DNA from: Streptococcus rubneri
Lineage (GTDB): Bacteria > Bacillota > Bacilli > Lactobacillales > Streptococcaceae
NCBI RefSeq assembly: GCF_004785935.1
Contig: NZ_SRRP01000001.1
Span: 1,116,001 to 1,180,000 of the forward strand
Direction: 5' to 3'
Length of the DNA stretch: 64,000 nucleotides
Shown here in pieces: positions 54,285-62,800 of this stretch. Each line of letters starts with the position of its first letter. Positions within the stretch are counted from its first letter, which is position 1. The position numbers and the translations under genes are program-made. A model generated the notes under the pieces. That model was not told where the DNA came from. It saw only the letters and a list, made by a program, of their open reading frames with translations, and searched no databases.

Positions 54285-55778
54285 CTATGAATGGCTTGAA
54301 AGGTCTTCCCTCAGCCCATCGAGCACCTGACGCCAAGCTTGGACAACCCTTTCTCTCAAGTAGGTCCTAGCAATCTTGTAAGAAGTCTGGTGCATAGACT
54401 CCAGGTCATTTTCTAGGACCGAGACAAGCTTATCTGCCATGTCAGCAACCAAGTCTTCTTCATTTCTCTCCACACCATAAGGAACCAGGTAACCATTTTT
54501 TCCATCCTGAATGAAAGTTGGATTACCGTAGCGAGCATCAAAACCAACCAAGGCCAAACCCGAACCAACGGCTTCCATTAGGGTTAAACCAAAGGTTTCC
54601 CACTGGGAAGTCGTGACATAAACTTGAAACTGGGGATAGAGAGAATCTAAATCTGCATGCCCTCGAAGCAAGATATAATCATCCGCATAAAGATCTTGAA
54701 TAAGCTGGCGCAAAGTAGGCTCCTCTCCTCCTTTACCAAAGATATGAAATTGCAAACCGGGCACCTTTTGATGGGCTAGAGCAACCGCTCGAATGGCTAA
54801 ATCAATTCGTTTACGAGGATCCAGACGAGAGGCCGTCATCATGCTCAGAGGTTGGCGCGGGGACGATGGTTGCTGTAACTGATCCAAATGTCCAACAGGA
54901 AGTACATAAATAGGAAGTACATCTATACCTTGCTTTTTAAAAGTTTCTAATAAGACCTCTTTTTGAAGTTCTGTTGCTACTAGCAGGAAGTCAAAGCGTC
55001 GCATATATTTAAATACATAATAGTACTCATAGTTAAGAGAACCATTCAAAAATTCATGTTCCGAGTGAAAGACAAAGCCTAAACGAGCAGAAGTCTTTTG
55101 CTCAAGAATTGGACGGGTAAAGTCCATTAATGAAGCCCGATCAAGCAGGAGGATATCTTCTTTCCCTAGATTAAGTCGAGCAAGAAAACGTTCCAACACT
55201 TGGGTTTGGGTCAATAAGATTTCTGTCCCCAATTGGTAAAACCATTGTTCTCCCTGCTTGATTTCTTGAAAAGCTACTTTGCCATCTTGATGGTGATAGG
55301 TTCGCCGCACGATGGTCCCACCCACAAAGTACTCTGTAACCATTTTTTTGGCCCCATACCACTCCCGTTTTACAATGGACCCTCTCACTAGATAATCAAC
55401 ATAGCGGACACAGTCTCTATGATAAGGATCTAAAGTAAAGACCAGCGATTGGTTATTAGAAAACTGGTAATGTGCCTCCGTCTCCGTCTTTTTCACCAAG
55501 TCTAGTCGCGTTAACTGAAAGTCCATTTGTAGAGCCCCGACTGTGACAGAAGGAACATTGGTTGCTTGATCCGTAAAGCTGAGATAGGCATATAAGAGTT
55601 CTTCATCCTTGTGGCCAAGCGAAAGATAATAGGCTAACTTCTGAGGACTGGGCCAGGTCGTAAAGACAAATCGTGCTGGCTCCTGTAACTGACGAAGCAT
55701 GATCGCCCGAGAAGCTTGAGCTACATCTACCCCATTTGGTTCATAGCCCACCAAAAGATTAAAGGTATAAATGGTCAT
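54285..55778 (-). CDS. GtfA-type glycosyltransferase (serine-rich adhesin O-glycosylation)
   Basis: 497-aa GT4-type enzyme resembling GtfA/Gtf1, which with GtfB attaches the first GlcNAc to Ser/Thr of serine-rich repeat adhesins. An N-terminal part with the conserved opening MTIYTFNLLVGYEPNGVDVAQ (in part) carries an inserted beta-meander region (about 60-200) used to bind GtfB. The GT-B C-terminal half has RLDPRKRIDLAIRA, HIFGKGGEE and the E-x7-E in ETFGLTLMEAVGSGL. I start at the ATG at 55778 (GAGGAGG upstream), overlapping gtfB by four bases. No SecA2/SecY2/Asp or serine-rich protein gene is in the window. Confidence 0.85.
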   Translation of the reverse strand: MTIYTFNLLVGYEPNGVDVAQASRAIMLRQLQEPARFVFTTWPSPQKLAYYLSLGHKDEELLYAYLSFTDQATNVPSVTVGALQMDFQLTRLDLVKKTETEAHYQFSNNQSLVFTLDPYHRDCVRYVDYLVRGSIVKREWYGAKKMVTEYFVGGTIVRRTYHHQDGKVAFQEIKQGEQWFYQLGTEILLTQTQVLERFLARLNLGKEDILLLDRASLMDFTRPILEQKTSARLGFVFHSEHEFLNGSLNYEYYYVFKYMRRFDFLLVATELQKEVLLETFKKQGIDVLPIYVLPVGHLDQLQQPSSPRQPLSMMTASRLDPRKRIDLAIRAVALAHQKVPGLQFHIFGKGGEEPTLRQLIQDLYADDYILLRGHADLDSLYPQFQVYVTTSQWETFGLTLMEAVGSGLALVGFDARYGNPTFIQDGKNGYLVPYGVERNEEDLVADMADKLVSVLENDLESMHQTSYKIARTYLRERVVQAWRQVLDGLREDLSSHS

Positions 55779-57058
55779 GTAGCTACCTCCTCTCGACAAT
55801 TAAAGAGTGTAAGCAAATCTTCTTTCCTAGCCAATTGTAAGACATCTCTTTGTTCCTCAATCCGACTAGTAAACTCTTCTGGTGATTGCAACACTTCTTT
55901 GATCTTTTCTAGTAATAATTCGCCGGAGGTCAGGACAGTTGGTAATTTTTGATATGCTCCCCAATGAACAGTGGTGTCTAATCCAAGGATTAACTGTCCA
56001 TTTTCAATCGCCCTCATGGTGGCTGCTAAAACTTCCTTACCCTGGTTCAAATCCAGATATAGCGAGCAACTTACCAATAGCTCCTGGAAACGTTCCTCTG
56101 AACAATTCGGATGGAGATAGAGATTTGAAAAGGAGTTTAGGTTCGTTAATTTTGGTCCCATGTTGGTCAGGGCTGCAACATGAAAGTCCACTCCAGGAAG
56201 ACTTTCTACCAAATAGGCCAAGCCTTCTACCTCTTCTGATGCTGTCATGATCAAAGCCTTAGCTTGAAAGGCCATTGTCTCGGGATCAACTAATCCAGCC
56301 ACATAGTGAAGGTCCGTGTTTCGATCTTCAGGAGCATAGTAATTCAAGATGAGAATCTGCTTGACTTGTTTTTGAAGATCTTCTAAATTCTCTTGCTGAG
56401 GACTGCAAAAAATGAGGTCTTCCTTTCTAAGTTCTTGTAGAAGGGGAACTACCTTCGAATCCAAACAGATAAGGGGTTCCTGACCAGAAAGGACCTTATC
56501 TAATAGGGCTCGTCTCAATTCCTCCTCATTGGCATAAAGCTGATCTCGACCAGACTTTGTCTGATAGAGGAAATACCCCTTTTTGACAAAATGATGCAAG
56601 ACCTCTTCCTGATTTCGATTGTAGTAAATTTCCAGGTAGGTTTGTCCATCTTCTTCCAACAGTCGTTGACGGCTTCTCCAACCATAACGATTGTAATCCT
56701 CAACGGTCAGAACAGTATCCCCCTCACCCAACCACTCCACACGCTCTACAGTTCGTGATTGGATATCTTTTCGTAAGATTATATTTCCACGTCGTTTCTG
56801 ACCATCAAAAATATAGGTCGTAATCCCCATGGTCCACGGCTCCCAATAGGCAGGAACAGGTAGGTCATTGAAAAAGAGGGGCTTGCCCTCTCTAGAGCTG
56901 GGATCTGTATAGGTCAAGAGGGAAACCAAGCTAGCTTCTCCCAGACCCAAATCTGTTTCTAAATTGGTAAACAGAACCTGATAAGACTGACCCAAGATAG
57001 CCAGTAGCTTTCTGACTTTTTCCAACTCTCTACTATTTTCTGGTGCAATGACTAGCAT
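55775..57058 (-). CDS. GtfB-type glycosylation chaperone/partner of GtfA
   Basis: 427-aa protein with the GtfB pattern: DYNRYGWRSRQRLLEEDG, FFNDLPVPAYWEPW and the C-terminal Rossmann half with TNMGPKLTNLNSFSNLYLHP and LDTTVHWG. GtfB binds the acceptor polypeptide and stimulates GtfA. It is not itself catalytic in known pairs. Order here is gtfB then gtfA, the reverse of accessory-Sec clusters. The start ATG is at 57058 behind AGAAAGGA. Confidence 0.83.
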   Translation of the reverse strand: MLVIAPENSRELEKVRKLLAILGQSYQVLFTNLETDLGLGEASLVSLLTYTDPSSREGKPLFFNDLPVPAYWEPWTMGITTYIFDGQKRRGNIILRKDIQSRTVERVEWLGEGDTVLTVEDYNRYGWRSRQRLLEEDGQTYLEIYYNRNQEEVLHHFVKKGYFLYQTKSGRDQLYANEEELRRALLDKVLSGQEPLICLDSKVVPLLQELRKEDLIFCSPQQENLEDLQKQVKQILILNYYAPEDRNTDLHYVAGLVDPETMAFQAKALIMTASEEVEGLAYLVESLPGVDFHVAALTNMGPKLTNLNSFSNLYLHPNCSEERFQELLVSCSLYLDLNQGKEVLAATMRAIENGQLILGLDTTVHWGAYQKLPTVLTSGELLLEKIKEVLQSPEEFTSRIEEQRDVLQLARKEDLLTLFNCREEVAT

Positions 57059-57096
57059 AAGAATCCTTTCTAAAAAGAAGCCCACTAACTAAGAAT

Positions 57097-57978
57097 TTAG
57101 GGCTCCAACAAACCTAAGTTCATACGGGCACGTTGATAGATTTCTGTTTCTTGTAGCTGGGCTTCTTCAAGCTTTTCAATCGCTCGTTTCAACCTCGTCT
57201 TGTAGATATAACGATGCCAAGTCAAATCATACCCCATCATTCCTAAAAGGGCCAGTTTTTCATTTTTAGCTTCCATCTCATCTGAGACACGCTTCTCAGT
57301 CCAGACCTGAGATAGGGTGTCCTCTCTGCCAACTCGATACCAGTAGATACACTTCTCTGTATGAATGACACGCTCAGCCTTCAGCAACAACTTATACATC
57401 AAGAAATTATCCTCTACATTTTTCCCAAGGGGAAAACGAAGGTCGTCAAAGAGAGAAAGCTTGTAGAGCTTCATCATGGCACAGGCCCAAGCCATGTCCT
57501 TGGTTTCCTGGACAGCGTCCTGGTCGATAATCTCCCGCCCCTCATACACCGCTTCTGAGTAGGTCTCTTCCGTCACTTTAATGAGGTACTTGCTTCTCGA
57601 TTCATCATATAAATTGTAGTTCCCAATGGAGATATCGGCCTCATATTTTATTAATTGGTTATAGAGGGTTTCAATATAGTCTTCCGTTACCCAATCATCT
57701 GGGTCGATAAAGGTAATATAGTCCCCTGTTGCTAAATCAATCCCCGCATTTCTTGCAGCAGATAAGCCACCATTTTCTTGGCGGATGTAGCGAATACGAG
57801 TATCCTTCTTAAAAAACTCCTTACAGATAGCTTCTGATTGGTCAGGAGACCCATCATTGACCAAGATAATCTCCAAATGAGGATAGGTTTGGGTCACAAC
57901 AGTCTCAAGACACTGGCTCAGATACTTTTCCACATTGTAAATGGGAATCACAATACTAATGACTTCTTTTTTTTCCAT
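57097..57978 (-). CDS. GT2 family glycosyltransferase
   Basis: 293-aa inverting glycosyltransferase of family 2 (GT-A fold). Nucleotide-sugar site VSIVIPIYNVEKYLSQCL and NDGSPDQS, metal motif DPDDW (about 91-95), and a later WACAMMKLYKLSLF segment. The sugar is not predictable. It lies between the GT8 and GtfB genes; likely extends the O-glycan started by the GtfAB pair. Confidence 0.88.
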   Translation of the reverse strand: MEKKEVISIVIPIYNVEKYLSQCLETVVTQTYPHLEIILVNDGSPDQSEAICKEFFKKDTRIRYIRQENGGLSAARNAGIDLATGDYITFIDPDDWVTEDYIETLYNQLIKYEADISIGNYNLYDESRSKYLIKVTEETYSEAVYEGREIIDQDAVQETKDMAWACAMMKLYKLSLFDDLRFPLGKNVEDNFLMYKLLLKAERVIHTEKCIYWYRVGREDTLSQVWTEKRVSDEMEAKNEKLALLGMMGYDLTWHRYIYKTRLKRAIEKLEEAQLQETEIYQRARMNLGLLEP

Positions 57979-57981
57979 CTT

Positions 57982-59190
57982 CTATTTCTCAACTGTCTTT
58001 AGATATTGGCGGATAGCTTCAATCATCTGATCTACTTGCTGGTCTTCAAAAAGGTGATTTTGCCCAGTCTGATCATGATTGGTACTAACAAAGGAATAAA
58101 TCGGCTTGCCCAACTGGTGGATTTTTTGAGTAATTTGGTCCACTTCTCCATATGGATTGATATCCAAATAAAAATCGATTTTTTCTAGGACCTTGCGGCT
58201 CGTCAAAGGATCAAAGGCGGGATAAAGGATTAAATTTGGATACCGTTCCAGCTGAATCAAGCCAAAACCAAAATGGGTGTGCGCCAATACATGAAAAGCT
58301 ACATCTGGAAAGGCCTTCAATAGAAGCTCTACCTCATGTAAATCTGCTGAATGAGTATAAACAGCAGTATGATAGGGGAATTCCCCTACTAGATCTTCCA
58401 AGCGCTGCTGCATGAGTGGCTTTCTTAATAAGTTATCTTCCCAAGATAAAGCATAATAGAACCACCAAATCTCTCTGAAACGATTGAATCGTTTAGCTGT
58501 CCAAGGCTTATTATGAGATGTATAATGAATGACTGCTGGAAGGCCTTGAAACTCATCATACCAGGCTAAGTCCCCATACTGATGCTGATCCTTATCCGAT
58601 CCCACTTGAAGGTTATAGGTTAAAGGCAGGCGAAGCCAAGCATCCTTGAAGTAGTGATTCAAAATTCCTTGATCTCCATAGACATGCTGGTGATGCTCCT
58701 TGGTCAAGTCAAAGAGAGCTTGAGTCGTCTGGTGATTACGCCACCAAGCCAAGTCCAATACGAGTAGTCCGGCATTGAAGCCCTCTCTTGTTGTCGGACG
58801 ATCCTCTACCGCTCCTAACCCACAGCCATCTAAATCTACTTCAAATAAGTCTGATAGAGATTTCGTCACAATCATATCACAATCCAAATAGAGAACACGA
58901 TCTTCTTCGACTAATTCTGGGATGCAATAACGGAAAAAGGTCGCATAATGAAGATGCGAGCTTGGAAGTGAGAACTGTTTGAAACTCTCCGCAGCAACCC
59001 GACAGTTCAAAATCTCTGAGTCAATGGTTGCCAAACGATGATTCATCAGTTGAAACCACTCTGTAGGGATATTCTCATTCAGTACATAGATTTTCAAGTG
59101 GTGATGATGGGCACAAAGTGATTTGATAGCAATTTCTAATTTTTCCATATAGGATAACTCTGCTACAAAGACAACTGCTTTTCTACTCAT
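57982..59190 (-). CDS. GT8 family glycosyltransferase with C-terminal extension
   Basis: 402-aa protein. The N-terminal GT8 domain (about 1-265) has the DxD-type LYLDCDMIVTKSL (about 97-109), GFNAGLLVLDLAWWR and VYGDQGILN. A C-terminal extension of about 130 residues (VYTHSADLHEVELLL, then FDPLTSRKVLEKIDFYLD) is of a kind seen in streptococcal Gly-type adhesin glycosyltransferases. First gene of the cluster; a terminator-like dyad of the preceding gene lies between it and pncA. Confidence 0.85.
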   Translation of the reverse strand: MSRKAVVFVAELSYMEKLEIAIKSLCAHHHHLKIYVLNENIPTEWFQLMNHRLATIDSEILNCRVAAESFKQFSLPSSHLHYATFFRYCIPELVEEDRVLYLDCDMIVTKSLSDLFEVDLDGCGLGAVEDRPTTREGFNAGLLVLDLAWWRNHQTTQALFDLTKEHHQHVYGDQGILNHYFKDAWLRLPLTYNLQVGSDKDQHQYGDLAWYDEFQGLPAVIHYTSHNKPWTAKRFNRFREIWWFYYALSWEDNLLRKPLMQQRLEDLVGEFPYHTAVYTHSADLHEVELLLKAFPDVAFHVLAHTHFGFGLIQLERYPNLILYPAFDPLTSRKVLEKIDFYLDINPYGEVDQITQKIHQLGKPIYSFVSTNHDQTGQNHLFEDQQVDQMIEAIRQYLKTVEK

Positions 59191-59262
59191 TCATTTCTCC
59201 TTCTTAAACACCCTTAAGAATATCATTTTTGGAGTTACAAAACAATGGCTAGCTCCTAAAAA

Positions 59263-59291
59263 ATAGTATCAGATTCTTCATCTGATACTAT
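59263..59291 (-). terminator. Terminator of codY-pncA
   Basis: Minus strand ATAGTATCAGA / TCTGATACTAT, eleven pairs, with T-run; just past the pncA stop. Confidence 0.88.
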
Positions 59292-59306
59292 CTTACAAAG
59301 CAATCG

Positions 59307-59882
59307 TTAGTCTTTGATTTTGTTTAGTTTCTCATCTACTAGTGTTGCACCTAAAACGTATTTAAAATGATTCAGAGCAAATTGATGATTCTCTACTGTT
59401 AGAGAGGCTACAGCAGACTCCACTACTTGAATCTGATAGCCCAGATTATAGGCATCAATAGCTGTATGGAGAACACAGATATCCGTCAAAACCCCTGTCA
59501 AAATGACAGTATCCACTCCCCGCTCTCGTAAGCGGATGTCCAAATCAGTCCCTGAAAAGGCAGAATAATGACGTTTGTCCATCCAAAAGACACGAGCATC
59601 TGACTGATAATCCTTGAAAAAATTAGCCAAAGGCCCATAAAGATGACGACCAGTAGTCCCCATAATATTGTGAGGGGGAAATAGTTTACTTTCCGGATGA
59701 AAAGTATCGTCCAAATCGTGGCCATCAATAGCAAAGAAGACATAAGCTCCCTGCTTAAAAGCTTCCTCTGTCACTTGAGCAATAGTTTCTGAAATAGCCT
59801 GGGCAGGCGCTCCTGCGGTCAGTTTTCCATCATCTGCGACAAAATCAACTGTGTAATCAATTGAAATCAATGCTTTGTTCAT
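59307..59882 (-). CDS. pncA: Nicotinamidase
   Basis: 191-aa isochorismatase-fold hydrolase converting nicotinamide to nicotinate for NAD synthesis. The complete catalytic and zinc set is at the positions of the S. pneumoniae enzyme: D9, K103, C136, and D53, H55, E64, H71. Its start overlaps the codY stop by one base; the codY-pncA pair is conserved. Confidence 0.96.
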   Translation of the reverse strand: MNKALISIDYTVDFVADDGKLTAGAPAQAISETIAQVTEEAFKQGAYVFFAIDGHDLDDTFHPESKLFPPHNIMGTTGRHLYGPLANFFKDYQSDARVFWMDKRHYSAFSGTDLDIRLRERGVDTVILTGVLTDICVLHTAIDAYNLGYQIQVVESAVASLTVENHQFALNHFKYVLGATLVDEKLNKIKD

Positions 59883-60670
59883 TAGTAGTCTCTTTTCTTA
59901 ATTTCCTCAAAGATATCTGGAATCAACACCTTGAGATAAGTTCCCTTCATCCCAAGCGAACGACTTTCAATAATTCCTGCTGACTCCAACTTCCGAAGTG
60001 CATTGACAATCACTGAGCGAGTAATGCCAATCCGATCCGCAATAATAGACGCTGTCAACTGCCCTTCATTACCCTTCAATTCACTAAGGATAGCGGAAAC
60101 TGCCCGCAATTCCGAATAGGATAAGGTATTGACAGCCATGTTGACTGCAGTCCGGCGGCGAATGTTTTTCTCATCTTCCTCTCGTTGGAAGTTCAACATT
60201 TGAATCCCAACTACGGTACTAGCGATCTCAACCAAAATCAAATCATCATCCGCAAATTCTTTGTCATTGCGCCAGATAATCAAGGAACCCAAACGAATCC
60301 CAGATACATGAATGGGAGCAATCGTTGTCAGACCATCAGGAAAATCAGACTTAGTTTCCACTGGGAAAATGCTCAAATCATGGTCAACATCTAAGTTGGC
60401 CTCTGTATCATAGACCAAACTAGCTGCCTTAGCATAATCTTCTGGCAATTTTTTATTGTCAAAAAAAGCCTCAACCCGGTCATTATTCGTCTTGTAACGC
60501 ATGAAATAACCTAGAAGAGTTCCCTTGCTATTAATAATACAAGCGTTACAATGAATGATATCAGCCAGTTGACGGGCAATTGCATTATAAGGCATTTCAT
60601 CTTGCAACTGTTCTTCTGAGCGTTTCAAGATAGATGTAATTTTTCTTGTTTTTTCTAATAATTTAGCCAT
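59882..60670 (-). CDS. codY: Global nutrient regulator CodY
   Basis: 262-aa GTP/branched-chain amino acid sensing repressor. N-terminal GAF domain (about 1-155), then winged helix-turn-helix with [20 protein letters not shown]. Its own promoter carries a CodY box, so autorepression is expected. Followed by pncA. Confidence 0.97.
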   Translation of the reverse strand: MAKLLEKTRKITSILKRSEEQLQDEMPYNAIARQLADIIHCNACIINSKGTLLGYFMRYKTNNDRVEAFFDNKKLPEDYAKAASLVYDTEANLDVDHDLSIFPVETKSDFPDGLTTIAPIHVSGIRLGSLIIWRNDKEFADDDLILVEIASTVVGIQMLNFQREEDEKNIRRRTAVNMAVNTLSYSELRAVSAILSELKGNEGQLTASIIADRIGITRSVIVNALRKLESAGIIESRSLGMKGTYLKVLIPDIFEEIKKRDY

Positions 60671-60696
60671 AATAAACCTCGCATATAGTCAGCTAA

Positions 60697-60725
60697 AGTA
60701 TATCATATAAGTGAGGGAATTTCAA
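60697..60725 (-). promoter_or_regulatory. Promoter of codY
   Basis: -35 TTGAAA (60720-60725), 17-base spacer, -10 TATACT with upstream TGA (60697-60702). Confidence 0.8.
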
Positions 60726-60728
60726 TCG

Positions 60729-60743
60729 AATTATCTGAAAATT
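60729..60743. promoter_or_regulatory. CodY box
   Basis: AATTATCTGAAAATT; one mismatch from consensus AATTTTCWGAAAATT. It lies three bases upstream of the codY -35. Confidence 0.82.
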
Positions 60744-60817
60744 ATTTATTTTTTCTACAATTCTATTCAATTCAGAAAAATTAGCCTTACGTAACAAAAT
60801 ATTCGTTGGATTCATTC

Positions 60818-60847
60818 AAAAAAAGAAACCGCCTTTTTAGCGATTTC
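60818..60847 (-). terminator. Terminator after the alanine aminotransferase gene
   Basis: Minus strand GAAATCGC with GCGGTTTC (one wobble) and a T-run. Confidence 0.8.
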
Positions 60848-60855
60848 TCCATTGT

Positions 60856-62070
60856 TTATCGTTTGTATTGCTTTAAGAAACGGGTCATCTTCTCTTGAAT
60901 TTGAGCCAATTCTTCCACTCGTGGAAGGTAGACAATCCGGAAATGATCCGGCTCTTTCCAGTTGAAACCACGTCCATGAACCAAGAGAACCTTCTCTTGT
61001 TTCAAGAATTCCAAGACAAACTGCTCATCATCATCCACCCGGTACATTTCTCGATCAATCTTAGGAAAGATATAGAGACCAGCTTTTGGTTTGACAGCTG
61101 AGAGACCGGGAATATCATTGATGGCCTTGTAAATAAAGTTCCGTTGTTCGTAGATTCGCCCCCCTGGAAGCAAGAGTTCGTCCACTGACTGGTAGCCTCC
61201 CAAAGAAGTCTGTACCACTTGTTGAGCCAACACATTTGAACACAAGCGCATATTCGAGAGCATGTTCAAACCTTCAATATAGCCCTTCACGTGGTGTTTC
61301 GGTCCAGATAAGACCATCCAGCCTACACGGAATCCCGCGATGCGGTGTGATTTGGACAAACCGTTCATGCTGACACAGAACAAATCTGGCGCAAGACTGG
61401 CAATGGCTGTATGTTTATCTCCATCCATAACCAATCGATCATAGATCTCATCCGCAAAAATAATCAAATCGTTTTGGCGGGCAATCTCGACAATTTCCAA
61501 CAATACCTCATCTGGATAAAGAGCGCCCGTCGGGTTGTTAGGGTTGATCACGACGATAGCCTTGGTGTTTGAGGTAATCTTAGACTTGATGTCCTCAATA
61601 TCAGGGTACCACTCAGCCTCTTCATCACAGACATAGTGCACCGCGTTTCCACCTGCTAGGCTGACTGCTGCTGTCCAGAGAGGATAGTCTGGCATTGGCA
61701 CAAGTACTTCATCGCCATTATCCAGCAAGCCTTGCATAGACATCACGATCAACTCACTAACACCATTTCCGATATAGATATCATCAATCTCTACATTCGG
61801 AATCTTTTTCAACTGGCTATACTGCATAATGGCCTTACGGGCAGAAAAAATCCCTTTTGAATCTGAATACCCTTCACTATCCCGAGCGTTCATAATCAAA
61901 TCATGAATGACTTCGTCGGGAGCCGTGAAACCAAATTCAGCCGGATTTCCTGTATTTAAGCGAAGGATTTTCTCCCCGTTTGCCCGCATCCGCATGGCTT
62001 CTTCCAAAACTGGTCCCCGAATATCATAAGCGACATGTTCCAGTTTGATGGACTTATTGTATTCTTTCAT
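60856..62070 (-). CDS. alaA: Alanine aminotransferase-type class I/II aminotransferase
   Basis: 404-aa PLP enzyme of fold type I. It has NPNNPTG, ADEIYDRLV and the lysine of the Schiff base in LSKSHRIAGFRVGW, and a terminal FRIVYLPRVEEL. Similar to AlaA, which links pyruvate and alanine using glutamate. Lies upstream of codY as a separate unit. The AlaA name rests on overall pattern, so substrate is less sure than class. Confidence 0.83.
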   Translation of the reverse strand: MKEYNKSIKLEHVAYDIRGPVLEEAMRMRANGEKILRLNTGNPAEFGFTAPDEVIHDLIMNARDSEGYSDSKGIFSARKAIMQYSQLKKIPNVEIDDIYIGNGVSELIVMSMQGLLDNGDEVLVPMPDYPLWTAAVSLAGGNAVHYVCDEEAEWYPDIEDIKSKITSNTKAIVVINPNNPTGALYPDEVLLEIVEIARQNDLIIFADEIYDRLVMDGDKHTAIASLAPDLFCVSMNGLSKSHRIAGFRVGWMVLSGPKHHVKGYIEGLNMLSNMRLCSNVLAQQVVQTSLGGYQSVDELLLPGGRIYEQRNFIYKAINDIPGLSAVKPKAGLYIFPKIDREMYRVDDDEQFVLEFLKQEKVLLVHGRGFNWKEPDHFRIVYLPRVEELAQIQEKMTRFLKQYKR

Positions 62071-62293
62071 GATTTTTTCCTCACTTTATCAAACTGCTAC
62101 CATTATACCACTAGTTATTCCCGAGTACAACTGAGCAGGTTACCTCATTTTGTATACCTTCTCCCAAACTATTAGAAAATTCCATTTGACCTTTACAATC
62201 TATGTTAAAAGGGTTAAAATATAATTATAGGTAACATAAATGGTGTTATTCCATTTCATTTTCACTTTTTCAAGCATTAAAGGAGGTCGGATT

Positions 62294-62746
62294 ATGTCTA
62301 AAAAATACGAAAACATTATGGTTGCAGTTGATGGATCTCATGAAGCAGAACTCGCTTTCGAAAAAGGGGTCAACGTTGCTTTGCGCAATGGTTCAAAACT
62401 AACACTAGCACATGTCGTTGATACACGTGCCTTGCAAAGTGTTTCTACTTTTGATGCTGAAGTTTATGAGGGCTTCCAAACAGAAGCAAATGAACTCCTG
62501 GAAGACTATATTAAACGCGCAAAAGATGCTGGTCTCCACAATGTTGCTACTGTCATTGAAATGGGAAATCCAAAAGTGCTCTTAGCTCACGATATCCCTG
62601 AACAAGAAGGAGTTGATCTCATCATGGTAGGTGCAACTGGCCTTAACGCCTTCGAACGTTTACTAGTTGGGTCTTCTTCTGAGTATATCCTTCGCCATGC
62701 CAAAGTCGATTTATTGGTTGTTCGTGACAAAGATAAAACCTTCTAG
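62294..62746 (+). CDS. Universal stress protein, UspA family
   Basis: 150-aa single-domain UspA protein (MSKKYENIMVAVDGSHEA) with the ATP-binding pattern G-2x-G-9x-GSS in GATGLNAFERLLVGSSS near the C-terminus, so it belongs to the ATP-binding subgroup. The start is the ATG at 62294 behind AAAGGAGG; the longer in-frame start has no ribosome site. Single gene. Confidence 0.93.
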   Translation: MSKKYENIMVAVDGSHEAELAFEKGVNVALRNGSKLTLAHVVDTRALQSVSTFDAEVYEGFQTEANELLEDYIKRAKDAGLHNVATVIEMGNPKVLLAHDIPEQEGVDLIMVGATGLNAFERLLVGSSSEYILRHAKVDLLVVRDKDKTF

Positions 62747-62763
62747 TCATGGATTAATCTAAC

Positions 62764-62800
62764 AAAAAGGTGTGAAAGTCCTTCACTTTCACACCTTTTT
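62764..62800. terminator. Bidirectional terminator between usp and HAD genes
   Basis: AAAAAGGTGTGAAAGT / ACTTTCACACCTTTTT, sixteen pairs, loop five; overlaps the end of the HAD gene. Confidence 0.92.

Noticed and set aside
60761-60785. Second CodY box candidate (AATTCAGAAAAATT)
   Set aside because: About five mismatches from the consensus when aligned.
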